A stretch of 64,000 nucleotides of DNA from Haemophilus parainfluenzae. GTDB taxonomy: Bacteria > Pseudomonadota > Gammaproteobacteria > Enterobacterales > Pasteurellaceae. The first letter of the stretch is position 1, and every line of letters begins with the position of its first letter. Made by a program: the position numbers and the translations under genes. The notes under the pieces were generated by a model. It was not told where the DNA came from. It saw only the letters and a list, made by a program, of their open reading frames with translations, and made no database searches. The stretch lies in the NCBI RefSeq assembly GCF_900450995.1, contig NZ_UGHY01000002.1, forward strand, positions 904,501-968,500, written 5' to 3'. Positions 46,557 through 56,867 of this stretch are shown here, piece by piece.

Positions 46557-48167
46557 ATGTCAGAACTCACGTCTAATCAATATTTAATCATCATTGCCAT
46601 GCTGTTTTTTATCAGTATTGTGATGCTTTTTCTATTAAGCCGCAGCAAACGAGATACGCAAGAATTACAACAAGATCTCAATAAAACCATCGGCGATTAC
46701 AATCAATTAGCTGAGCGTTTTGATTCCTTAAGTGTGGTCAAAAATCAATTAGAACAACAAGCCGTGAAAGCACAAACCCATGCGGAAGGCTTACAAACTC
46801 GTCTTAATGAACGTGATGAAAAAATCCAATATTTAGAAAAAGAATTGGATGAAGAACAGCTACGACACGATCAAATTGGCGGGCAAATTACGGCATTAAA
46901 AGAACGCTTTGGAATAGCATCTGCACAAGCTGAAAGCTTGCAAGGTCAATTACAACAAGCTCAGGAAAATCTACTTAGAAAAGAGCAAGAGCAGCAAAGA
47001 ACACAGGAAAAATTGACCGCACTTTCACAAGAATTAACAGAGCTCAAAACCACCCTTTCCGAAAAAGAAAAGCATTTTGCCGAACAGCAACAGCATATTG
47101 AGCAATCCAAACAACAGCTTGGTATAGAATTCCAAAATCTGGCCAACCGCATTTTGGAAGAAAAAAGCCAATCCTTTAATCAAACCAATCAAACGGCATT
47201 GGAAACCTTGTTGAAGCCTTTCCGAGAACAAATCGAAGGCTTTCAAAAACGGGTCAATGAAATCCATTCGGAATCGGTGAAAGGTAATGCGGGCTTAGAA
47301 GCGGAAATTAAAAAAGTATTGGAAATCGGCTTAAATATGTCGCAAGAGGCCAATAATTTAACTTCTGCGCTAAAAGGGGAAAAGAAAACCTTAGGCAACT
47401 GGGGAGAAGTGCAACTTGAACGCGCACTTCAACTTGCTGGACTCATTGAAAACGTGCATTACAGTGCACAGGCCCATTTTAAAGATGAACAAGGCGGTCG
47501 AAACTATCCTGATTTTGTGCTCAATTTACCTGATGAGAAAAATATTATTATTGATAGCAAAATGTCATTGAATGCTTACGAAAGTGCGGTCAATTCTGAG
47601 GATGAATTTGAACGTGAGCGTTTACTAAGGGAGCATATTAAAGCCCTGAAAAATCACATTGATGACTTGCACAGCAAGGATTACAGCAATTTGATTGGCA
47701 TGCGCAGTCCTAATTTTGTCTTGATGTTCATTGCAGTGGAACCCGCTTATATTGAAGCCTTAAAATTAGATCCAAATCTATTTAATTATGGCTACGAGAA
47801 AAATGTGATTATGGTTTCGCACACGACCCTCATGCCAATTTTACGCACAGTGGCGAATTTATGGCGTATCGAACGTGGCAACGTCGAAGCGAAAGAAATC
47901 GCAGAAAAAGCAGGTGAAATTTACAACCAGATTTGCTTGGTGGCAGAACGTTTAAACAAACTGGGGAACACCCTTTCCACTGTGAGCAATCAATACAACA
48001 GCACCGTTACCGCCCTTGTGGGACAACAAGGTTTAGTGGGAAAAGTGGAACGCTTTAAAGACTTGTCAGCGAAAGCTAACAAGAGCATGCCAAACGTTGA
48101 ATTACTCAATAATGACGTGGACTTAACGCGCCTATCCCTTATCACTACCGAGAACGGGGTAAAATAA
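46557..48167 (+). CDS. rmuC: DNA recombination protein RmuC
   Basis: This is a 536-residue protein that limits DNA inversions at short inverted repeats. N-terminal membrane segment (about 8-27), a long coiled coil (about 35-215) and the RmuC nuclease-like domain (about 250-470) with [20 protein letters not shown] and [26 protein letters not shown] (split). Start ATG 46557 with CAGGAG before it. It stands between two copies of the same IS, which could recombine to delete or, if inverted, invert it; here they have the same orientation. Confidence 0.94.
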   Translation: MSELTSNQYLIIIAMLFFISIVMLFLLSRSKRDTQELQQDLNKTIGDYNQLAERFDSLSVVKNQLEQQAVKAQTHAEGLQTRLNERDEKIQYLEKELDEEQLRHDQIGGQITALKERFGIASAQAESLQGQLQQAQENLLRKEQEQQRTQEKLTALSQELTELKTTLSEKEKHFAEQQQHIEQSKQQLGIEFQNLANRILEEKSQSFNQTNQTALETLLKPFREQIEGFQKRVNEIHSESVKGNAGLEAEIKKVLEIGLNMSQEANNLTSALKGEKKTLGNWGEVQLERALQLAGLIENVHYSAQAHFKDEQGGRNYPDFVLNLPDEKNIIIDSKMSLNAYESAVNSEDEFERERLLREHIKALKNHIDDLHSKDYSNLIGMRSPNFVLMFIAVEPAYIEALKLDPNLFNYGYEKNVIMVSHTTLMPILRTVANLWRIERGNVEAKEIAEKAGEIYNQICLVAERLNKLGNTLSTVSNQYNSTVTALVGQQGLVGKVERFKDLSAKANKSMPNVELLNNDVDLTRLSLITTENGVK

Positions 48168-48249
48168 AGCATACCTGTTGAATTTTTCTTCAAAAGCGGC
48201 TATTTTCTTGCCACTTTTTTATTTAAATTTTTTATTTGTGGGGAATTTT

Positions 48250-48807
48250 ATGGCGACAGAACAAAAAGAAATCACGGATCCATGTGCAAAATATAACGAA
48301 CAAACCAGTTTTCTAAGCAAAACAATTTTTGCGAGTCGTTGGCTACAAGTGCCTATTTATTTAGGTTTAATTGTCGTGCAAGGCATCTATGCCTACAAGT
48401 TTATGAAAAACTTGTGGTATCTCATCACCAATGTTAATGAAATGGATTCTGACACTATCATGCTCACCGTACTCAATCTCATTGACGTGGTGATGATTGC
48501 GAACTTATTAGTGATGGTGACATTAGGCGGTTATGAGATTTTCGTCTCAAAACTACGCACGAAAAATCATCCGGATCAACCTGAATGGATGAGCCATGTG
48601 AATGCGACCGTGCTGAAAGTTAAACTTTCTATGTCAATTATCAGCATTTCGTCTATTCACTTATTGCAAACCTTTGTTAATGCCTCAAAAATTTCTGAAA
48701 AAACGATTATGTGGGAAGTGATTATTCATTTTTCTTTCTTGATTTCAGCGATTGCAATGGCTTATACCGACAAAATCCTCTACAGTACAAGCCACAAAAA
48801 CCATTAA
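48250..48807 (+). CDS. UPF0114 (YqhA-like) membrane protein
   Basis: This is a 185-residue protein with four hydrophobic segments. Family signs: [15 protein letters not shown] (about 27-41), [21 protein letters not shown] (about 77-97, split) and the closing [14 protein letters not shown] chose ATG 48250, preceded by GGGGAA; a longer frame starts at a TTG. Function unknown. An IS3 copy lies 20 bases past the stop, inside an uptake-sequence stem. Confidence 0.88.
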   Translation: MATEQKEITDPCAKYNEQTSFLSKTIFASRWLQVPIYLGLIVVQGIYAYKFMKNLWYLITNVNEMDSDTIMLTVLNLIDVVMIANLLVMVTLGGYEIFVSKLRTKNHPDQPEWMSHVNATVLKVKLSMSIISISSIHLLQTFVNASKISEKTIMWEVIIHFSFLISAIAMAYTDKILYSTSHKNH

Positions 48808-48853
48808 TACACAAAGTGCGGTCAAATTGATCTGACCCCAAAAAGTTAGACTG

Positions 48854-49483
48854 TTATTTAAAGGATTGTTTTCGATATTGTATCGGACTCAGTCCTTTTA
48901 ATTTTAGTTGAATCCTTCGATGATTATAGTAATCCAAATAATCTCTGACAGCATCAACTATCTCTTCTTTTGTTTTAAATTCCCGACCATAAAAACATTC
49001 CGTTTTTAATCGCCCAAAGAAACTTTCCATCGCGGCATTGTCCAAGCAATTCCCTTTTCTCGACATACTTTGAATAATGCCATATTCAGCCAAGATTCGA
49101 CGATAAGCTACCATTTGATATTGCCATCCCTGGTCTGAATGCAAAATGACACCACAAGCTTTATTTAATCCTTTGACGGCTTGCATTAACATGTCCTCTA
49201 CTTGCGCCCAGTTTGGGGAATAGCTGAGATTATAGGAGACTATCTCATTGTTAAATAAGTCTAAAATTGGAGATAAATAGACTTTACTCCCATCTTTCGC
49301 CTTAAACTCGGTGATATCAGTTACCCATTTTTGTTTCGGGGCCGTTGCGCTAAAATCGCGTTCAAGATGATTCGGTGCAATCACCCCTATCGTGCCTCGA
49401 TAGGTCGTAAATTTCTTGCTTTTTCTTGACCGCACTTGAAGCCCAAGTGTCTGCATTAAACGTTGAACTTTTTTATGATTCAC
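48854..49483 (-). CDS. IS3-family transposase OrfB (type B copy 2)
   Basis: The integrase-type transposase with the same catalytic residues as copy 1. The nominal GTG start at 49483 gives 209 residues, but the frame is open upstream through KDEQLKKAIKRIKANHPDYG up to the orfA end at 49660, so it is not truncated; copy 1 simply has a TTG codon (Leu) where this has CAG. Product most likely OrfAB by -1 frameshift. Confidence 0.9.
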   Translation of the reverse strand: MNHKKVQRLMQTLGLQVRSRKSKKFTTYRGTIGVIAPNHLERDFSATAPKQKWVTDITEFKAKDGSKVYLSPILDLFNNEIVSYNLSYSPNWAQVEDMLMQAVKGLNKACGVILHSDQGWQYQMVAYRRILAEYGIIQSMSRKGNCLDNAAMESFFGRLKTECFYGREFKTKEEIVDAVRDYLDYYNHRRIQLKLKGLSPIQYRKQSFK

Positions 49484-49659
49484 GCCTGGTAAACAGGCAT
49501 GAACACGTCGGTAGCCATAATCAGGATGATTGGCTTTGATGCGTTTAATGGCCTTTTTCAGCTGCTCATCCTTATCCAGTTTAATCTGGAGTTTCGCAAA
49601 AAACGTACTACGCGCTAACTGTGCAAAGCCTAAAAGCCATTTTAACGGATAGCGGGTTC

Positions 49660-50013
49660 TTAACCTTTGGATAATTTCCGTTGCTCGGCTTCGTCCTGAA
49701 GTCTGAGCCTTCTCAACTCCTTTAGGTAGGCCACCTCCGCTTCAAGCTGTAAAATTCTCAGGCGTAAACGGTCTTCTTCAGTTTTGGGTGGCGGTGGCAT
49801 TCTGGCATATTTGGGTTTCATTGGCGGTCGTCCTGATGGTTTACGGGGAATCAGTCCTTTTATGCCACTTTTTTCAAACCGTTTCAACCATGTCCCGACT
49901 AGGGTGTTGGAGGGAATATTGTAAAAACGCGCGGCTTCTCTAATACTCATTTTCTCATTCAAAATAGGTTGAATAACCTGTAATTTAAATTCGATTGTGT
50001 AGTGTTTACCCAT
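49660..50013 (-). CDS. IS3-family OrfA (type B copy 2)
   Basis: A 117-residue OrfA, identical in sequence to that of copy 1 at 45627, with helix-turn-helix, proline-rich linker and leucine zipper. Identity over the whole protein shows that the two copies are recent. Confidence 0.9.
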   Translation of the reverse strand: MGKHYTIEFKLQVIQPILNEKMSIREAARFYNIPSNTLVGTWLKRFEKSGIKGLIPRKPSGRPPMKPKYARMPPPPKTEEDRLRLRILQLEAEVAYLKELRRLRLQDEAEQRKLSKG

Positions 50014-50092
50014 AAAAAAATCTGCACCTCAATTGTTGGTTTGTTGAGTCCAACTTTTGGGGTGCAGATCATTTTGACCGCACTTTTGTTTT

Positions 50093-50488
50093 CTAGAACT
50101 CATCTTGGTGTTTAAATTTCAATAAATCTCGACGTTCTTTTTTGTTTGGACGACGATCAGGATGTGGCATCGAAAGTGCATTATTTTTTCTTGCCCATGC
50201 CATTTCTTCGCGTTTTTTCACACTCTGTGCCGTTTCTTGGTAAAGCAATTGTGCTTCAGGGGCGCCACGACGTTGGTCACTTAAGGCAATCACTTCAATT
50301 TCTTTTTCATCGTTGCCTTGACGTAGCTTAATCATGGCACCGATTTCTACATTTTTACTCACTTTTGCTCGTTGTCCGTTGTAATGGACTTTGCCCCCTT
50401 CAATCATCGCTTTCGCAATGCTACGGGTTTTATAAAAACGCGCCGCCCAAAGCCATTTATCTAATCGTACTTCGTTATTTTCAGACAT
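50093..50488 (-). CDS. hslR: Hsp15, ribosome-associated S4-domain protein
   Basis: This is a 131-residue RNA-binding heat-shock protein that recycles stalled 50S subunits carrying nascent chain. The S4 domain is VRLDKWLWAARFYKTRSIAKAMIEGGKVHYNGQRAK (about 6-41, split). A basic tail ends RPNKKERRDLLKFKHQDEF. I chose ATG 50488 (MSENNEVRLDK), with AGGAAG before it. It is divergent from nudE, 64 bases apart. Confidence 0.93.
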   Translation of the reverse strand: MSENNEVRLDKWLWAARFYKTRSIAKAMIEGGKVHYNGQRAKVSKNVEIGAMIKLRQGNDEKEIEVIALSDQRRGAPEAQLLYQETAQSVKKREEMAWARKNNALSMPHPDRRPNKKERRDLLKFKHQDEF

Positions 50489-50552
50489 AACTCTTCCTAT
50501 TTCTCTCACTTTGCGTATGATGAGCCAATAACAAGATAATAGGGCTAATATC

Positions 50553-51101
50553 ATGAAAAAACAACTTCCACACATTCTCTCCCTTTCCACCGTGGCAAAA
50601 TCCCGCTTGTTTGAAATTCAAACTGTCGATCTCAAATTCTCTAATGGCATTGACCGCACTTACGAACGTTTTCGCCCTTTTAATCGCGATTCCGTCATGG
50701 TGATTGCGATTGATGGAGAGGATCTTCTCCTGGTTCGCGAATATGCTGTTGGAACGGAACAATATGAACTAGGTTTTGTAAAAGGTGGGATGGATACAGG
50801 AGAAACACCCGAACAAAGTGCGAATCGCGAATTACAGGAAGAAATTGGCTTTGGGGCAAAAAAATGGACGTTTTTACGTACGATGAAGATCAATCCACAA
50901 ATCATGGGTCATAAAATGCACGTTTTACTAGGTGAAGATCTATACCCAAATCAACTGGAAGGGGATGAGCCCGAACCACTAGAAATCGTGCGTTACCCTT
51001 TATCTCAACTTGATGCCCTGTTGATAAGTGATGAATTTAATGAGGCAAGAAACTTAACCGCACTTTATACCTTACGAGATTATTTAAAAAAACGTAAATA
51101 A
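50553..51101 (+). CDS. nudE: ADP compounds hydrolase NudE
   Basis: This is a 182-residue Nudix hydrolase for ADP-ribose, NADH and similar compounds. The Nudix box is GGMDTGETPEQSANRELQEEIGF (about 91-113), with all the fixed Gly, Arg-Glu and Glu residues. The start MKKQLPHILSLSTVAKSRLF is the NudE type. It stands as in E. coli near hslR. Confidence 0.93.
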   Translation: MKKQLPHILSLSTVAKSRLFEIQTVDLKFSNGIDRTYERFRPFNRDSVMVIAIDGEDLLLVREYAVGTEQYELGFVKGGMDTGETPEQSANRELQEEIGFGAKKWTFLRTMKINPQIMGHKMHVLLGEDLYPNQLEGDEPEPLEIVRYPLSQLDALLISDEFNEARNLTALYTLRDYLKKRK

Positions 51102-51218
51102 ATCGAAGAAATTTAGATAAATTCTAATCACAAGCGATTAACTTTAAATAAAACTTGAATAATTATTCTTTTTTTGAGAATGTATAGTCATTTTTTTCAA
51201 AAATAAATAGGAAAATTT

Positions 51219-53219
51219 ATGTATCATGATAATTTAAAAGAATTGACCTTCCGAGGAATGTTCCTTGGGGCGTTAATTACAGTGATCTTCACTGCATCTA
51301 ACGTTTATTTGGGTCTTAAAGTGGGGATGACATTCGCTTCCTCTATTCCAGCTGCCGTAATCTCTATGGCAATTTTAAAATTCTTTAAGGATTCCAGCAT
51401 CTTAGAAAATAACATGGTGCAAACCCAAGCTTCATCAGCAGGGACCTTATCCTCTGTTATTTTCGTTCTTCCAGGCCTGTTAATGATGGGTTACTGGCAA
51501 GAATTCCCATTCTGGCAAACCGTGCTTATCTGTGCCTCTGGCGGTACGTTGGGCGTACTCTTCACTATTCCATTACGTCGTGCGATGGTGGTAAACAGCG
51601 ACTTACCTTACCCTGAAGGTGTGGCTGCAGCTGAAATCTTAAAAGCAGGCAATAACGACGAAAGCGACAGCGGTGTAAAAGATATCGCTTATGGCGGTAT
51701 TTTTGCGGGAACTGTTGCGTTCTTAACGAATGCATTACGTGTGATGTCTGACAGCGCAAGTGCATGGTTCTCTAACGGCAAAGCCGTTTTCCAATTACCG
51801 ATGGGTTTCTCTCTTGCATTAGTCGGTGCGGGTTACTTAATCGGTATCGTGGGCGGTCTTGCGATGTTATTCGGTACATTCCTCGCTTGGGGTGTGGCTG
51901 TGCCTTATTTCACCGCAACGGGTGATATGCCAACCGATGCCTCTATTGTTAGTTATGCCATGGCTGAATGGAAAACGAAAGTTCGCTTTATCGGTGTAGG
52001 TACTATCGGTATCGCAGCAATTTGGACATTATTAATCCTTTTCAAACCAATGATTGAAGGGATGGTTCATTCATTCCGTATGTTAAAAGGCTCACAAACT
52101 GAATCAGAACATCGTATTGATATCGACTTATCGCCAAAAACCATTATTTATATTTTATTGGCGACTGTCGTGTTAATCGTGATTTCCTTATATCACTTCG
52201 TTGCAGCCGCACCAATTTCTGCTGAACTTGCCGTGTTATTAGTCGTGGTTTGTACTCTACTTGCGGTGTTAATTGGCTTCTTCGTCGCAGCGGCATCGGG
52301 TTATATGGCGGGATTAGTTGGTTCATCTTCCAGCCCAATTTCAGGTATCGGGATTATTTCCGTTATCGTAATTTCACTTGTTTTAGTGACCATTGGTAAA
52401 AGCAGTGGCTTATTTGAAACGGCAGACGGTCAAAAATTCTTAACCGCATTGACCTTGTTTACCGCATCTATCGTATTAACCACAGCTACTATTTCAAACG
52501 ATAACTTACAAGACTTAAAAACTGGTCTTTTAGTTGAAGCAACACCTTGGAGACAACAGGTTGCGTTAATCATTGGTTGTTTCGTTGGTGCATTAGTGAT
52601 TGCGCCGGTATTAGAAATTTTATACCACGCTTATGGTTTCACGGGTGCATTACCACGTCCAGATATGGATCCAACACAAGCACTTTCCGCACCACAAGCA
52701 ACGATTATGACCACCATTTCAAAAGGTATTTTCACCAACCAATTAGAATGGACTTACATTTTAAGTGGTGTTGGCTTGGGTCTGGTATTAATCATTATTG
52801 ATGCGCTTATGCGTAAAACGACTAACAGCCGCTTCGCGCTACCAGTATTAGCGGTTGGTATTGGTATTTACCTTCCACCATCAATCAATATGCCGGTTGT
52901 GGTCGGTGCGGTGATGGCATGGCTTCTCACTCGCAATATTAAGAGCTATGCAAAACGCACTAACGATACAGAAGTGGAGAAAAAAGCAGAACGTTTCGGT
53001 ACACTTTTCGCGGCAGGTTTAATTGTCGGTGAAAGCTTAATGGGCGTTATCCTAGCCTTCATTATCGCGGCATCTGTAACATCTGGCGGATCTGAAGCAC
53101 CATTAGCCTTAGCGTTAGAAAACTGGGATAATATGGGCGAATTACTCGGTCTTGCCGTGTTTATCTTCGGTGTCTTTATTTTCGTTTCTCGTGTATTGCG
53201 TGCGAAGAAATCAAAATAA
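51219..53219 (+). CDS. OPT family oligopeptide transporter
   Basis: This is a 666-residue inner-membrane protein with about 15 hydrophobic segments. The OPT family opening is LTFRGMFLGALITVIFTASNVYLGLKVGMTFASSIPAAV (about 7-45, split over two segments). Further family signs are DLPYPEGVAAAEIL (about 128) and VGSSSSPISGIGI (about 366). Imports peptides or metal-chelates; substrate unknown. H. influenzae has the same gene beside cysQ and zwf. RBS is weak; ATG 51219. Confidence 0.93.
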   Translation: MYHDNLKELTFRGMFLGALITVIFTASNVYLGLKVGMTFASSIPAAVISMAILKFFKDSSILENNMVQTQASSAGTLSSVIFVLPGLLMMGYWQEFPFWQTVLICASGGTLGVLFTIPLRRAMVVNSDLPYPEGVAAAEILKAGNNDESDSGVKDIAYGGIFAGTVAFLTNALRVMSDSASAWFSNGKAVFQLPMGFSLALVGAGYLIGIVGGLAMLFGTFLAWGVAVPYFTATGDMPTDASIVSYAMAEWKTKVRFIGVGTIGIAAIWTLLILFKPMIEGMVHSFRMLKGSQTESEHRIDIDLSPKTIIYILLATVVLIVISLYHFVAAAPISAELAVLLVVVCTLLAVLIGFFVAAASGYMAGLVGSSSSPISGIGIISVIVISLVLVTIGKSSGLFETADGQKFLTALTLFTASIVLTTATISNDNLQDLKTGLLVEATPWRQQVALIIGCFVGALVIAPVLEILYHAYGFTGALPRPDMDPTQALSAPQATIMTTISKGIFTNQLEWTYILSGVGLGLVLIIIDALMRKTTNSRFALPVLAVGIGIYLPPSINMPVVVGAVMAWLLTRNIKSYAKRTNDTEVEKKAERFGTLFAAGLIVGESLMGVILAFIIAASVTSGGSEAPLALALENWDNMGELLGLAVFIFGVFIFVSRVLRAKKSK

Positions 53220-53225
53220 TGGATG

Positions 53226-53256
53226 AAAATAGGCTGTCTTCGGATAGCCTATTTTT
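53226..53256 (+). terminator. Terminator after the OPT gene
   Basis: AAATAGGCT and AGCCTATTT (53227-53235 and 53246-53254) form a 9-base stem with a T-run past it. Confidence 0.85.
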
Positions 53257-53269
53257 CTAGGAGCTTAAG

Positions 53270-53674
53270 GTGTCAAATCAATCCCCTTATTTGAAAGTGA
53301 TTATTATCTTCCCACTAGTTACGCAGCTGATAGGCAGTGTTATTGCTTGTGTCGTTTTCGACCTAGACGGCTACAGAGAAGGTTATTTCGACTCTGCGTT
53401 ATTTGGCTTCTTTTTGACATTTTGGCCTCTCACTGTTCCGGCGATAATCAATGCTTACTTTGCCAAATGCCGAGGTTATCTAAACCATCATTGGAAGAAA
53501 ATTCTCCTTTTTTCATTTATCATTATTTTTTGTTATTGGAGTATCGGCAATGTCGTGATCACACCAAATACGAAATACCTCACTGACCGTATATCCTTCA
53601 TCTTAGGCGGCTCTGCTATCATGGCAATCTATACGACAATTTTCCTCTCCTTGTTATTACCTAAATCAAAGTAG
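53270..53674 (+). CDS. Membrane protein, unknown function
   Basis: This 134-residue protein has four hydrophobic segments (about 8-28, 40-60, 75-95, 108-128). It starts at GTG 53270 with AGGAGCTTAAG before it. It is followed after 9 bases by cysQ. No family recognised; in place it matches an uncharacterised small gene near cysQ in H. influenzae, which supports it as real. Confidence 0.7.
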   Translation: MSNQSPYLKVIIIFPLVTQLIGSVIACVVFDLDGYREGYFDSALFGFFLTFWPLTVPAIINAYFAKCRGYLNHHWKKILLFSFIIIFCYWSIGNVVITPNTKYLTDRISFILGGSAIMAIYTTIFLSLLLPKSK

Positions 53675-53683
53675 AGAATAAAT

Positions 53684-54490
53684 ATGCAATTATCTCAATC
53701 TCTTCTCGATCAAGTCCGTACGCTTGCCAATGAAGCGGGAAAACATTTGGCCCGTTTTTACCAACAGAATGTGGCAATACAAACCAAATCGGATAACACA
53801 CCTGTTACAGAGGCAGATTTATTTGTCAGCCAGTTTTTAATTGAAAAACTAACCGCACTTTTCTCCGATGTTCCTGTTCTTTCAGAGGAAAACTGCAATA
53901 TCCCCTTTGAACAACGCCAAACTTGGCAAACTTATTGGCTAATCGATCCCCTTGATGGCACGCAGCAATTTATTGATCGCACGGATCAATTTTCGGTGTT
54001 GATTACACTCGTGCGAAACCATCAACCAGTACTGGGTGTTATCCATTTCCCTATTTTGAATATTACCTATTACGCCATGAAAGACTTTGGAGCATTCAAA
54101 CAAAGTGAAAAAAAGATAACACGCTTACAGCCACGAAAAATCGATCTCACCAAACCGTTAAAAATCGCCGTAGGCGCCACCACCTCACAAGAAAAAGTGC
54201 GGTCAATTTTAGCGAAGAATTTGGCATGCGAATTTACGGTGGTCGGTTCGAGTAGCTTAAAAAGCGGTTTAGTCGCTGAAGGGGCGGTTGATTGCTATAT
54301 TCGCCTCGGCAAAACCGGCGAATGGGACACTGCAGGCGCTGAAATCTTATTAGCTGAAATCAATGGGGGAATTTTCGATCCACACTTTCAGCCACTCACC
54401 TATAACCAGCGTGAAAGTTTAATTAATCCAAACTTTGTGATGGTGTCAGATAATACACAAAATTGGGCATCTGTCTTTCAATTTAATTGA
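53684..54490 (+). CDS. cysQ: 3'(2'),5'-bisphosphate nucleotidase
   Basis: This is a 268-residue inositol-monophosphatase-family enzyme that removes PAP in sulfur assimilation. Metal-binding motifs: VTEADLFVSQFL (about 45), IDPLDGTQQFIDR (about 88-100), and GKTGEWDTAGAEILLAE (about 206-222). CysQ family start and length are normal. It precedes zwf directly. Confidence 0.93.
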   Translation: MQLSQSLLDQVRTLANEAGKHLARFYQQNVAIQTKSDNTPVTEADLFVSQFLIEKLTALFSDVPVLSEENCNIPFEQRQTWQTYWLIDPLDGTQQFIDRTDQFSVLITLVRNHQPVLGVIHFPILNITYYAMKDFGAFKQSEKKITRLQPRKIDLTKPLKIAVGATTSQEKVRSILAKNLACEFTVVGSSSLKSGLVAEGAVDCYIRLGKTGEWDTAGAEILLAEINGGIFDPHFQPLTYNQRESLINPNFVMVSDNTQNWASVFQFN

Positions 54491-54562
54491 TTGGTTCGAT
54501 TGGTAAAGTGCAGTAATATATTGCATTATTTAAAAACACTACTCGGAACAATAAGGAATAAT

Positions 54563-56047
54563 ATGCAAACGAATAATAACTGTATCGTGATTTTTGGTGC
54601 TTCCGGTGATTTAACTCACCGTAAACTCATTCCAGCTCTTTATAATCTCTACAAAATCGGGCGTTTGAGTGAAAACTTTTCCGTTCTAGGTGTTGCACGT
54701 TCTGAGTTGAACGATGAAACTTTCCGCGAAAAAATGCGTGAGGCTTTAATCCATAATGAAGAAACAACACCAGAAACCTTAGATGCTTTCTGCTCTCATC
54801 TTTATTACCAAGCGGTGAATACTTCTGATGCGCAAGATTACGATAAACTTGTTCCACGCTTAGATAATCTTCATGATAAATATAAAACTTCTGGTAACAC
54901 GCTTTACTATATGTCCACTCCGCCAAGTCTTTATGGCGTAATTCCTGAGTGTTTGGCTGCACATGGTTTAAATACGGAAGAATATGGCTGGAAACGTATT
55001 ATTGTGGAAAAACCTTTTGGTTATGATGAAAAAACAGCACAAGCACTAGACGTACAAATCCACCGTTTCTTTGAAGAACACCAAATTTATCGTATCGACC
55101 ATTATTTAGGTAAAGAAACCGTTCAAAACTTGCTCGTATTACGTTTTTCAAATGGTTGGTTTGAACCGCTTTGGAACCGTAATTTCATTGATTATGTAGA
55201 AATTACTGGTGCAGAATCTATTGGCGTGGAAGAGCGCGGTGGCTATTATGATGGTTCTGGCGCAATGCGCGATATGTTCCAAAACCATTTATTGCAAGTA
55301 TTAGCGATGGTGGCAATGGAGCCGCCAGCGATTATTAATGCGAACTCCATGCGTGATGAAGTAGCAAAAGTGATGCATAGTTTGCGTCCATTAACTGCAG
55401 AAGATATGGAGCATAATCTCGTTTTAGGTCAATACACTGCAGCTGAAATTAACGGCAAAATGGAAAAGGGCTATCTAGAAGAAAAAGGTGTGCCTGCAGA
55501 TTCTCGCACTGAAACCTACATCGCATTGCGTTGTGAAATTGAAAACTGGCGTTGGGCTGGTGTGCCATTCTATGTCCGTACGGGTAAACGCTTACCGGCT
55601 CGTGTGACTGAAATTGTGATCCATTTTAAAACTACGCCACATCCTGTATTCAGCCAAAATGCACCAGAGAATAAATTGATTATTCGTATTCAACCTGATG
55701 AAGCAATTTCAATGCGTTTTGGTTTGAAAAAACCAGGCGCAGGTTTTGAAGCGAAAGAAGTATCAATGGATTTCCGTTATGCAGATTTAGCAGGCGCACA
55801 AGTATTAACCGCTTATGAACGCTTATTGTTAGATGCGATGAAAGGCGATGCTACCTTGTTTGCTCGTACTGATGCTGTGCATGCCGCATGGAAATTTGTG
55901 CAACCGATTTTAGATTACAAAGCTAATGGTGGTCGTATTCATGAATATGAAGCCGGCACTTGGGGCCCTGTGGCAGCCGATAAATTAATTGCAAAACAAG
56001 GCAAAGTTTGGCGTAAACCGACAGGTTTAATGAAGAAAAAAGTTTAA
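54563..56047 (+). CDS. zwf: Glucose-6-phosphate 1-dehydrogenase
   Basis: This is a 494-residue enzyme that makes 6-phosphogluconolactone and NADPH. Motifs: [19 protein letters not shown] (about 8-26), the active-site [13 protein letters not shown] (about 176-188), and EKPFGYD (about 148). I chose ATG 54563 with AAGGAA before it. It is followed by pgl and gnd, giving the whole oxidative pentose-phosphate path. Confidence 0.97.
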   Translation: MQTNNNCIVIFGASGDLTHRKLIPALYNLYKIGRLSENFSVLGVARSELNDETFREKMREALIHNEETTPETLDAFCSHLYYQAVNTSDAQDYDKLVPRLDNLHDKYKTSGNTLYYMSTPPSLYGVIPECLAAHGLNTEEYGWKRIIVEKPFGYDEKTAQALDVQIHRFFEEHQIYRIDHYLGKETVQNLLVLRFSNGWFEPLWNRNFIDYVEITGAESIGVEERGGYYDGSGAMRDMFQNHLLQVLAMVAMEPPAIINANSMRDEVAKVMHSLRPLTAEDMEHNLVLGQYTAAEINGKMEKGYLEEKGVPADSRTETYIALRCEIENWRWAGVPFYVRTGKRLPARVTEIVIHFKTTPHPVFSQNAPENKLIIRIQPDEAISMRFGLKKPGAGFEAKEVSMDFRYADLAGAQVLTAYERLLLDAMKGDATLFARTDAVHAAWKFVQPILDYKANGGRIHEYEAGTWGPVAADKLIAKQGKVWRKPTGLMKKKV

Positions 56048-56056
56048 TTAATCTAA

Positions 56057-56126
56057 TGTAGGGTGGGCTTTAGCCCACCTCTCTTAATATCGAACATAAT
56101 AAATTGTGGGCTAAAGCCCACCCTAC
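56057..56126. repeat. Inverted palindromic repeat between zwf and pgl
   Basis: A 21-base sequence built on GTAGGGTGGGCTTTAGCCCA (56058-56077) recurs inverted at 56106-56126, 27 bases further on. Each arm is itself nearly palindromic (GGGCTTTAGCCC). The whole can fold into a long hairpin. It is the structure of a small mobile, REP-like or MITE-like unit rather than a standard terminator. It has no uptake core. Confidence 0.85.
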
Positions 56127-56135
56127 GGAAAATCG

Positions 56136-56834
56136 ATGAACTATATCAGCTTCCCAACGGCTCAACACGCAGTCGATAAAATTGCACAAGAATTTTTGAT
56201 TTATAGTCAATTAACTCACCCTGTGCATATTTCTCTTTCTGGTGGTTCAACGCCTAAGTTGTTATTTAAAACCTTAGCCAAATCACCTTATGCTGAACAA
56301 ATTAACTGGAAAAATCTGCATTTTTGGTGGGGAGATGATCGTATGGTTCCGCCATCTGATCCTGAAAGCAACTATGGCGAAGTACAAAAACTTTTATTCG
56401 ATCATATTCAAATTCCAGCAGAAAATATCCACCGAATTCGTGGTGAAAATGAACCGCACTTTGAGTTAAAACGCTTCGAAGAAGAATTAAGTGCGGTCAT
56501 TCCAAACGGTATTTTTGATTGGATTATTTTAGGCATGGGAACTGATGGTCATACCGCTTCTCTCTTCCCACATCAAACCAATTTTGATGATGAAAACCTT
56601 GCTGTCATTGCTAAGCACCCTGAAAGCGGCCAAATTCGCATTTCTAAAACAGTCAAACTCATTGAACAAGCCAAACGCATTACCTACTTGGTCACTGGAG
56701 AAAGCAAAGCGGATATTTTAAAAGAAATCCAAACTACTCCTGCAGAAAACCTGCCTTACCCTGCAGCAAAAATTAAAGCAAAAAATGGGGTGACGGAATG
56801 GTATTTGGATAAGGCAGCGGCGGAGTTGCTATAA
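56136..56834 (+). CDS. pgl: 6-Phosphogluconolactonase
   Basis: This is a 232-residue enzyme that opens 6-phosphogluconolactone to 6-phosphogluconate. Motifs: HISLSGGSTPKLLFKTLA (about 31-48), FWWGDDRMVPPSDPESNYG (about 66-84), and LGMGTDGHTASLFPH (about 134-148). It lies between zwf and gnd, with the palindromic repeat just before it. Confidence 0.95.
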   Translation: MNYISFPTAQHAVDKIAQEFLIYSQLTHPVHISLSGGSTPKLLFKTLAKSPYAEQINWKNLHFWWGDDRMVPPSDPESNYGEVQKLLFDHIQIPAENIHRIRGENEPHFELKRFEEELSAVIPNGIFDWIILGMGTDGHTASLFPHQTNFDDENLAVIAKHPESGQIRISKTVKLIEQAKRITYLVTGESKADILKEIQTTPAENLPYPAAKIKAKNGVTEWYLDKAAAELL

Positions 56835-56867
56835 TAAGTTTAGAATCAAATATCTCAGGCTTGCAAA

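Larger units (their letters stand above)
48828..50071 (-). mobile_element. IS3-family insertion sequence (type B), full copy 2
   Basis: This 1244-base element is almost the same as 44795-46038, in the same orientation and with the same inverted ends. Flanks AAAGTGCGGTCAAAT and TTTTGACCGCACTTT are again the two arms of an uptake-sequence stem, with the insertion exactly at the loop. Both frames are whole. Confidence 0.92.

Noticed and set aside
48854..49483. Apparent N-terminal truncation of OrfB in IS copy 2 compared with copy 1
   Set aside because: The frame is open upstream as in copy 1; only the potential start codon differs, so the gene is not shortened.
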